From assembly GCA_037577475.1 (NCBI GenBank), contig CM075204.1:4247855-4311854 (forward strand): 64,000 bases of DNA, written 5' to 3'. Numbering within the stretch: position 1 is the stretch's first letter; each line of letters opens with the position of its first letter. This DNA is from Chaunax sp. Z400. Taxonomy: Eukaryota > Chordata > Actinopteri > Lophiiformes > Chaunacidae. This document shows positions 55,468-64,000 of the stretch, one piece after another. The notes below the pieces were generated by a model, which worked only from the letters and a program-made list of their open reading frames with translations, did not search any database and had not been told where the DNA came from. A program made the translations under genes and the position numbers.

Positions 55468-58400
55468 GGTGCTTGAAAACTCAGGTATGTCACTCACTGT
55501 GTGTCTGTAAGATAATTCTTTCTCAAGTATAAAATCTGACTTGTTGGAAGCTGATTTTAAAAGATAGTTTCCTTTGATGTATTATGACAACAGACTGTTT
55601 GTTTAAGGTGTAATATACCCTCATGATGTCATTGGGAATGTTTGTCTGTATCCATGGATACACACAGACATCAAAGCCATCAAGTTCAGATTGTTGTAAT
55701 AATAGTGATGATGTAATTTATAATGTTTAAGTAATTAGTGTGGATGCTTTGCAGCCACACTATAGTTATCCTGTTCTTTGTTTTTCTTTTTCTCCCCCTT
55801 CTTCTTCTTCCATACATTTTGGCACTCAACTACTTCCACATACTTCAACGTAGAAACTTCATTCGAATGTCAAAATATTCAGCTCAATTAGGACATGATC
55901 GGATCTATTCAGATTTTTCATATCTTTCATATTTTCCAAGATGTTCCCAATTTTCCGAGTAAAATTCCCCATTCATTCTTATGGGAAAAGTTCCTCATAA
56001 CTTCAAAATCTTCATACTTTCAGCTAGAAACACCATTCAAAGTTCCAGGCGTTGAGACAGGTTTTAACCTTTCAAAAGACAAAAACTAACTATTAACTAT
56101 TAACTTACCATGTGTTGCAGAGGTGGTGCACAAAATCTCAGCATGGGGACATTGCTTAAGTTGGTTCTTTTTCTGGTAAATTTTTTTTTTAATGTTTTAT
56201 AATTTATTATAACAATACAGTAAATTGTGAATAATGTCTAGAATTAAATATACTGAAATATAAAGACTGTTACTCAAACTTATTTCCCCTGCAAAATACA
56301 TTGCACATTAGCCTAAAATGAATTAGTAAAGCAATTTCAGTTGGCTTGGAAAGGGCACATGTCTGCATCAAAACAGACCATACTGCACTGCAACAGTGTT
56401 CTGAATATCTGTGGATAGAACTTTTAGTTAACTTAGAAGTCTTTGTAGCAGATAGGTTTCGATTAGTGTGACCAGATGACAATGGGTAAAATTCAGGACA
56501 GGGCAGTTGGGGTGGTCCGGGTGTTCAGTGGTGCAACATTTTAGAGGATTATAACATTTTTAATATTACATTAGAAGGAAACCGGATGCCTTTGAAAAAA
56601 ATGCAATATTATGTTTTAAGGACACATTTGTGCCACTAGCCAGCTGTGCTGAGCATCACCTTTTATCCCTATCTACTCCCTGACGTCCTCTTTTCCATTT
56701 GTAATCAAACATTAACGCCAAGACACAAAGCTTCATATTCAATTTAGACAAAACTTTCCAATACTTCTACGACGCTGCAATTGATATGCGTCATTAGCGC
56801 CAGGTAACTTTATACAGTTTTTTGAATGGAAGCTGGTGATTTGTCATTTAGATCATTTTTCACATTGAAGGTGAAAAAAATGCCAATAATTGTAGTGTTG
56901 TAAGTTCAGCTTCTCTGGACATTAAAGAATGACCAATAGTAAGTTAAGTTAGCCACTCTAAATCATCTTAACACGATGATTTATTGTGTCTACCACATCT
57001 ATATCATGACGACCATCCCAACAATGTTAGCATGGTTGTAGGTTTATTTTTTACTAACAACGGTTCAATGTAATAACTTTTTACATGCAGCAGAAAAAAG
57101 AAATTTTGGTAAATAATTTACCCGGGGTGTAAATGACGTTAACCATAGCAAAGTTGAGCAAGCATTAACTGTGAGGACCGAGTGACACAATTCTTGTTTT
57201 AGAGAAAACTGTGCGACTGAGAAATTTCTCAAAAATGTCTAGTAACTACTAATTATCAATCACCCTGTTTAACTAGATAAATTAATGTATATACATATAG
57301 TATTATTATAATTATTAATTACTTACCCAAGGATGCCAAATGATTAGCTGCAGTATGTACTGGTTGTCGATAAAACTTCCGCTTCCGCTCCAGTTTGAAC
57401 TTTCTCTGTATCCGGTGAGCATGCGAAATAGTTGAACACATCAGATCCATTGGTCTGAGAAAAGTCATTCTCATTGCATTGACATGTATGGGTTTAATTC
57501 ATCTGATTTTTCTTTGATTCGTGTTCAACAAACAAGAATGAATCATTTAATGAACATAAACATGACTAATTAATTTAATGCAAAAATACTTCTACTTAAC
57601 TAATCAAACACATTCCCTAGTTCATTTTACTTTTAGTGTAATTGGTACTTTGGATTTAGTATAGGCTTGATTACAGCGTCTACCTTGTCTATGGATGTTA
57701 CAGTTACATTTACAGGCTCTGGTGCACGGCTTAAAAAAGTTTGACATCCGTGTTTGTCCTACCCATGTTGCTTATTGCTAATTATTCACCATAATAATTG
57801 TTTACATTGTATATTTCTGCAAACCAGGGATATGTTAAAACTTTACATTTAATAATTTGAAATTCTGGGGTTAAGTTTAAACATTTTTGTCAAGAGACAA
57901 AGTTGTGCTTAAAGTCTTGTTCTGTTTGTTGGTATGCATGTTTCCCCTGGTTTAATCACCACAAACATGGCTAAAAACTTTGATCGTTCAAAATATCGTC
58001 TGCAGTCAGCACAAACAAGGTTAAAATCTCTTGATGTCTCATTCCAAATATCTGCTTTTCATGCCACAACAACAACTTCAAAACATCCCAATAGTTGCTA
58101 AAATGACCCTGTACCTGGCTGAGGTTGTCTCAGAGATCTCTTGCTTGGCCCCAATGTTACTTCACCGCCTTCTCCTCAACCCTCCAATGAGAAAGTCAGC
58201 TCATATATAGTATATATGTATATATGTAATTTGAATGTAATATGTAATGTAGAATTGTAGATCTGATATGTTTGAAACATTCAAACCAGCACCTCCATGT
58301 TAGCATAAAAGTAAAATAGCAACAGTGTATTATGATAAATGGGCTGAATCACTTGGATCACTACTTTCAACCAAGACACCACTATTTCCAGATGAATCAG

Positions 58401-59185
58401 TCAGCTTGGTGGAGGAGATAGGTTCTAAGGTGTGATTTCAATGACCACCTCTTCTCTCCACACCATCAGCCTGAAATGACTGAGTTGCAGTACAGGAAGA
58501 TTGCTTTTCAGTGAGCGCCGTCGTGCTCCCTTTTCATTTTGGAGACTACATGAAGTTTTCCGTATCAACACACTTGGACCATAAGGCCTCGTGTCGACAC
58601 AACATTTTTTTTTCTGTCATGAAAGTGCTGGCAGGGTGCTGAGGAGGGCTGGGATGATACTTATGGCCTGAAAACAGCAGTGTTTGTTACTTCCGGACTG
58701 AAAAAAAAAGAACACTCTCACTCTGGATTGGATTCAACAAAGGCAGACATCACTTTGCAAGTGCTCCTCCTGGCAAACCTACGTTGACATCTACACACGA
58801 CTAGTTCAGTATACTTGTGCAGCTCGATGCGACTGCGATGGATGGCCATTATGTTTGAGAAGAAAGGTAATTACCTAACACATTTTGACTCTTATTAACA
58901 CTGAACGCACAATGTTAATCTTAGCCTCAGCCTTTAGCTTGCTACATAGCATCAACTTCACGATCAATCACACTGCAGTTAAACAAACACACTGATTTTA
59001 TTTTTACAGGTTGTCTTGCGGCTGATGGCAAGACGGCGGTCACCTGTTGCCTGGGTACATCCATCATGTCACCACTGGTTGGACACAATTGTTCCAGATT
59101 CCAGCTCTTTATAATTTGTGCAGAATTTCTGTGTGGCTCTTTCACTGATGAGCATCAGACATGAAAACACTCAGCCTCCTGTACA

Positions 59186-59320
59186 GGCATTATCAGAGTA
59201 TGGTAATCCATGAGGGGCTGACAATAACAATGCTTTAAAAAATCACTCCCTCCGTTAAAGTAGTCCATCACTGCAGCTCTGCTGTCAGCCCCTTATGGAT
59301 AACCATACTCTGATAATGCC
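59186..59320. repeat. Long hairpin, unit 3
   Basis: Arms 59,186-59,223 and 59,283-59,320, the same sequence as in units 1 and 2. Confidence 0.9.
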
Positions 59321-59571
59321 TATATAGGTGGCTGAATGTCCATCACTGCAGCTCTACTAAAGCAACCATTCAGTAATTATATTCCAAGACATCTATACAG
59401 TAATTACTTGTATTCTGTCTCTCTTTAAATCCAGCTTATTGACACAGACATGTCTATTAAGAAAACTGGTTTATTTTAAAATCCAAATTATATACAGTAC
59501 AATACAAAAATACACAAGTCACAAAAAATGTACAAGTGTACAGTGTTGTGCAAAGGAGTTGAATTCAATAA

Positions 59572-60807
59572 TAATTGAAGCTGCAAGCAGCGTTGAACCG
59601 CCACTTGCACACCCGCGCCTGTCGGGGCGTGTGGCCATCGTTGGGGCGTGTGGCCATCGTTGGGGCGTGTGGCCATCGTTGGGGCGTGTGCCCATCGTTG
59701 GGGCGTGTGCCCATCGTTGGGCCTTGAGCCATTGTCGGCCTCACGACTGCACACCTGGATAAATGCAAGGCTATGTATCTGCATGCATTTTGGACACTGA
59801 GGGACGGATTGTGGCGCTAGACACCACCTAATAATTTGGACTCGTCTTTGATTATATCACTTGAGGCGACACCATGAAAATGTAATCAAAATCAAACAAA
59901 AATTGTCACACAAGACATTTTTGCATTTGCCCGCAGGTGGTGCTTTGACTGTTACTCAGTATTGTTGTGTAGATGTCTTCAGGGTGGGACTTTAAACATG
60001 TCTACCAAATTACATACATGTGGGTTAAACACACACTTGGATATGCTTATTTGAAGTTTTACAGGGGGCGCTGTGGAGCCAATTTACCACAACCGATCCT
60101 GTAAACCATATGAGATTGTAAGTAGTACAACCTTTGACGAGTGTGTCAATTTTGGTGAGCATCTGAGCTTCCCTGGCCTCTCAACACCAACTTCCTGTTT
60201 GATGGCGAACATCAAATGTCGCGACGCCGCCATGTGACCCAAAATCATATTTACAATAATGCTTCATCAAGGCCTTATGGCTTTACTGAGCAAATTTCAG
60301 ATCATTGTGGTGAACGGCCTGATAGTAGCAGAAAACTCAGACTTTTCATAACTTTTAATCCTCATGGGGTTTAGGTAGGACTGACCAAATTTGAGGTCAA
60401 TCAGGTAAAATGTCTAGGAGCTGTTCGTTAAAATATAAAGTGTGTGATTTTCAAAAATTGCAAAAAATGGCCACAAAAATCAAAATGGCCAACTTCCTGT
60501 TGGTTTGACAACAATGCTCCGTAGACATTTTTGTCGGGCTTAGTCAATTACGTAAGTGTACCAGGTTTCGTACATGTATGTTATTCTGGATGCACGGGCT
60601 GCACTTTAGAGGGTGCTAGCAAATCATTTTGCCACCCCCATTTCCAAACACCATATCAAACATAAATTTCCCACCGAACAAATTTTTCTGCCAACTTTCA
60701 TGAGTTCTTGAGCATGGGAAAGGCCCCAAAAAGGCGATTAGTTTCGGAGAATAATAATTCCTTGCATTACAATAGTGTCCTCAAATGCTTAGTGCTCGGG
60801 CCCTAAA
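59572..60807 (+). mobile_element. GCTGCAAGCAGC-family repeat, most complete copy
   Basis: Runs from GAAGCTGCAAGCAGCGTTGA to AGTGCTCGGGCCCTAA, about 1.24 kb. The right end (GGCTGCACTTTAGAGGGTGC, TCATGAGTTCTTGAGCATGG, GGCGATTAGTTTCGGAGAAT, CATTACAATAGTGTCC, GCTCGGGCCCTAA) matches, from memory, a family very common in fish genomes. No ORF, no obvious TIRs; transposon class not decided here. Confidence 0.85.
59621..59715. repeat. 19-bp VNTR, 5 copies (unit 3)
   Basis: 95 bp; first three copies carry GTGTGGCCATCG, last two GTGTGCCCATCG. The G variant is absent from units 1 and 2. Confidence 0.95.
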
Positions 60808-61966
60808 AATGATGTTGCTGCATGACAGATAATATCACTAATATTAAGTAATTTCTCCTCGAAGTCAGTGTTTATTTTTTGTATATTAGTTACTCTTTTT
60901 TGCAGTGGACCTCTTGCATGTTTAAAGTACACAAGAGTAGAAGAAAATAAATCTGCACTGCCATACTGTGAAGCGGGGAGTTGGATGATACTCCCTCCAG
61001 AGAGTGTCAGACTCGAAAAGCAAGAGAGGTTTTAATTAAGCCCCGCTCCCATAGAGGTGTTAAAGGCTCAACCAACAAGCTGTCAGTCTGTCAGTCTGTT
61101 GGAAGAGAGAACCATAACTGAGAATGGCTACAATACATGTTTGAAAAGCAGCAACACATTTATTGTATGTACAGAAGATGTGTACTTGTATATTAAATCC
61201 TCTGTTAAGTGCTTCAATAATAGTATTCTTGTTTGACCAACAGCTGATCTGTTGTAATATTAAAAAGATAAGAAAGACAAGAAAAAATCTGCATCAGAAA
61301 TTTGTATTGAATTTTTTAAATATAATTATTTCATATTAAACAAGCCGAAGTTTTGTAGTATGTTATTTTGTACTAGATATAATGTTATCTCATCTCCTGT
61401 GTTAGTTATTCATTTATTCTGTGGGTCACATTTAAACACTTTGGGTTGATTTTTTTTCTCAGATTCCATTAGATTCTATTAGAAAAATACAACAGATATA
61501 GACTCCAAACACCATTTTGGTCAATTCACTGTTTTACTTTCCAAGACATCATATACCAGGATGCCTCTGATTTATCATTAATTATAATATATTATATTTA
61601 TAAAAAATATTATATATTTATATATATACATATATATATTACATATAATTATATATAAAATAATCTATCATATTTTAATAATATTTATAGATTTGTCCTG
61701 AGGTGCCTTCATCTCACACATCATTGTTGTGTTTAGAAACAGTCTACAACCTTTCATTGGCTGGTCTTTTTTCTAATTTATTTAGTTTGAATTTCCTCTC
61801 TATTAAAACAGAAATATTGATTGTGCTTAGAATGTTGAACGAAACTGGGAGATGTTTAAATCAGCATTAGACTGGAATAATCTCACTCAGATTGATTTCT
61901 TCTTCTAATGTCTTCAATACCTCTTTGATTGTTTACATATTTTAATGAACATATTTATTTGTATTT
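60808..61966. other. Gene-free stretch with AT-rich core
   Basis: Nothing coding. 61,575-61,675 is almost pure A/T with TATA runs. Confidence 0.5.
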
Positions 61967-62150
61967 ACCTCGGTGGCCGGATGGAGCAATGGTTGCCTAA
62001 AAACACAAAGGTTCTGGGTTCTAATTTCGACCTTTTCCGAGTTTGCATGTATTCCCCGTGTCTATGTGGGTTCCCTCCGGCTTCCTTTTACAGTCCAAAA
62101 ACATGTAATATAGGTGAATTGTTGACTCTAAATTACTCCAAGCTAATATT
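61967..62150 (+). mobile_element. tRNA-like-headed SINE fragment
   Basis: Reads CTCGGTGGCCGGATGGAGCA, then GGTTCTGGGTTCTAATTTCG, GTTTGCATGTATTCCCCGTG, TCTATGTGGGTTCCCTCCGG, CAGTCCAAAAACATG and ATAGGTGAATTGTTGACTCT. It corresponds block for block to a very common fish repeat whose head has a Pol III A-box-like TGGCGCAGTGG and B-box-like GGTTCGAATCC; both boxes are mutated here. Length about 180 bp; right end not clear. Confidence 0.65.
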
Positions 62151-64000
62151 TTATGCACTTTTTCTGCTTTTACCCCATGATTTCCATGGATAAGATGCTC
62201 TTTTAGCACATCAAACACAGCCAAATGCAGCCACCACAGCACTTCCTCAGTGCATTTTTATTAACGATATCTATTTTTAGCATTCTGTATCCACTCTTCT
62301 GTCCAAATGCCAAATCCTCATTGGCTGTGAAACTGTGCCAAACCAGGGGGGGGAAGAACAATCTAATAAATAATCCATAACATATCAAAAATAATTATTG
62401 CAGCACATCTGAAAAATACACAGACACACTTCTTCTTCATGTGTCTCTTTACTGCTTCAAGGAAGTAAAAAGGCAGAAGATGAGCAAGTTGTTGGTTTTT
62501 GATTGATGCTCATGTTCCTTTAATTATATGAAATGTATTCCACACTTTGCCAGAGTCATTTCACAGCAGTGTTAACATCTCCACTAAATTAAATTGGGAC
62601 TTAAAAACAGGCTTGTGTGTGTCACTGAATGGAAAAAGGCCTTGATAAAGCTACTGCATCATGGCTACCTTCAGGCTATTTCACAACAAGAGCGCATTGA
62701 GGGTGAGTGTTTCCATAATCCCAGGGGGGTAACACACAATCAGTGTGACGTCAAAGCCCACTGCCACTGGGGGCTGGTGGGGGGGCATCAGCAGAAAATC
62801 CTCTGCTGGCCTGGAAAACATTTCTGAAGGACAGGCAGAGTCGCTGTAACATCCACAGCTGACAGGGTGACCTCTGTGTCTGCTGGAGGGGGCGCTGATG
62901 TCGAGCTTATGAGACCTGATGAAGTGCTTGTCGGGCAAATTTCATCACACCTTCATCTCAGCTCACATGAAAGTGGATATTTCTCATCTTACTGTCAGAG
63001 AAAGAATAAGAGAGCCTAAGAATAGAAATGATGCAGCAGCTTCTTCCCATCATGGCCGTGTTTGACCATGACAGTGATGGCACATGGTGATACAGTGGCC
63101 AGTTGTGTCTTAATCTTTTGTTTATTTTCATTGCTGGAACACACAAAACACTCACCCTAATTAAAGAAGGAGGTGCAGGGTTTGGTTCGATGTTTTGGGG
63201 TGATAATGGTTGGGGACCTCTCTCCTCGGGAGGAGAGGAAAGACATCAAGGTTGGGAGAAGATTAAATGGATGAAATGGAGCCCAATAAACAAAAAATCT
63301 GAGACTATTGTGTCCACATTTTTATGTGGAATGTCAGCACCACAACATTGCGGATCAAGGTGTTGAACTCCACGGATGTTCTGAGTCGACAGAGTTCAGG
63401 ACTCCAGCAGGACGAGGGAGGAGGACGCTTTGTTTACATCAGTGTTGCTTGGAGCTCTCTCAAAGTAAAGGTTCATGTTCCCCAGATGTCAGACTTTTAA
63501 TGAGGAGATGGACCTTTTCATTTGGACCTTCTTGCTGCTGTCATTTACATTCATCCAGATGCAAATCTAAAATAAAGCACAGAATTATGTCCTGGGTGTA
63601 ATTTTATATATAAATATATATATATAGACCTCCTCAGTGGAATATTGTAAAATCTAAGGAGCGTAATCGCAATGCAACACAACTTAATGCAAAAAGGAGT
63701 AAAAAAGGTTTAGGAAACAGCAGCTTCTTTATAAAATGTTGAATCACTGAATTACAGTGATCTGGAGTTTTTTCTTCACCTGTCTGCTCACTCATAGGAT
63801 CCTGTTCCAAATGATACCTTCATTCTAATTTGCAGTCAAAGCAGCAGATCATGTAGTTAAATAATCTCTGGGTCCTTCTCCACCACGGTGGAAACCAGGA
63901 ATAGGCTAGAACACATGTCTGTGTTTGGTTCGTGTCCTCTTCCTTTGTCTCAATGGTTTTAATTAACAAAGAAATGATTTGTACCTCCAGAATTATTTGT
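62151..64000. other. Gene-free right end of window
   Basis: No convincing gene. Short G-run at 62,346-62,352, TATA-type run at 63,604-63,627. A plus-strand frame at 63,103-63,366 is noted in the rejected list. Confidence 0.45.

Larger units (their letters stand above)
51760..60331. repeat. Tandem segmental unit 3 (about 8,572 bp, right end differs)
   Basis: Same content, but after GAACGGCCTGATAGTAGCAG (to 60,331) it continues into the rest of the interspersed repeat (AAAACTCAGACTTTTC ...) rather than the 230-bp segment ending units 1 and 2. It keeps the 28 bp (TTTGCCCGCAGGTGGTGC region, near 59,935) that units 1 and 2 lack and that the outgroup copy at 29.5 kb has, so its right end is ancestral. 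Confidence 0.95.

Noticed and set aside
63103..63366. Tc1-like transposase piece (GGAGFGSMFWGDNGWG)
   Set aside because: Resemblance to GGGSVMVWGC is short, and no neighbouring transposase motifs or termini were found.
1..64000. CRISPR arrays, rRNA, tRNA genes, bacterial operons
   Set aside because: None found. The regular repeats are satellites and VNTRs without unique spacers, and the only tRNA-like piece is a mutated SINE head.

Overview
The window reads as nuclear DNA of a ray-finned (teleost) fish. Long non-coding stretches hold simple repeats and fragments of fish-type mobile elements: Tx1-like, L1-like, L2-like and Rex/RTE-like LINEs and Tc1/mariner pieces. Genes show GT/AG splice sites and AATAAA signals. 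No bacterial or organellar features are seen. Family names were assigned from remembered protein motifs without database searches. LAYOUT. 1-767 is a 7-bp satellite. 768-19.3 kb is gene-poor, with LINE remnants (2.6, 8.6-9.5, 9.8-10.3, 17.6-18.4 kb), a Tc1 transposase remnant (11.8-12.0 kb), a 50-bp minisatellite (13.5-14.5 kb), LINE 3' tails next to pentanucleotide repeats (5.4, 16.1 kb) and a paired-terminus Tc1-type mini-element (16.6 kb). 19.3-26.6 kb is a broken 4.5-kb Tx1-like LINE lying between TCTA-type microsatellites; its 3' end plus flank is duplicated in tandem. 26.6-29.2 kb is mostly unassigned, with two weak exon candidates. 30.0-33.5 kb is a multi-exon gene relic of a teleost zinc-finger-like family with one in-frame nonsense codon. 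The main structure is at 33,982-60,331: three head-to-tail copies of a unit of about 9 kb. 60.3-64 kb holds the end of a repeat, a SINE-like head and AT-rich DNA. THE TRIPLICATED UNIT. Each copy carries, on the minus strand, a two-exon gene. Exon 1 encodes MGQRLGKTKQ after a strong Kozak start; a phase-0 intron of about 1.1 kb follows; exon 2 encodes a charged coiled coil made of 74-residue repeats and a 211-residue tail. Predicted lengths are 436, 510 and 436 aa; copy 2 has one more coiled-coil repeat. The tail contains AKPSVF and FDKPSPDDIV blocks that, from memory, resemble the SKI7-like C-terminal region of the short HBS1L isoform, which links the cytoplasmic exosome to the SKI complex. 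That link is an inference to be tested. Each unit also holds an intronic LINE fragment, a candidate TIR element, a long hairpin and a GC-rich 19-bp VNTR with 4, 6 and 5 copies. The middle unit looks like a product of unequal crossing-over between the outer two.
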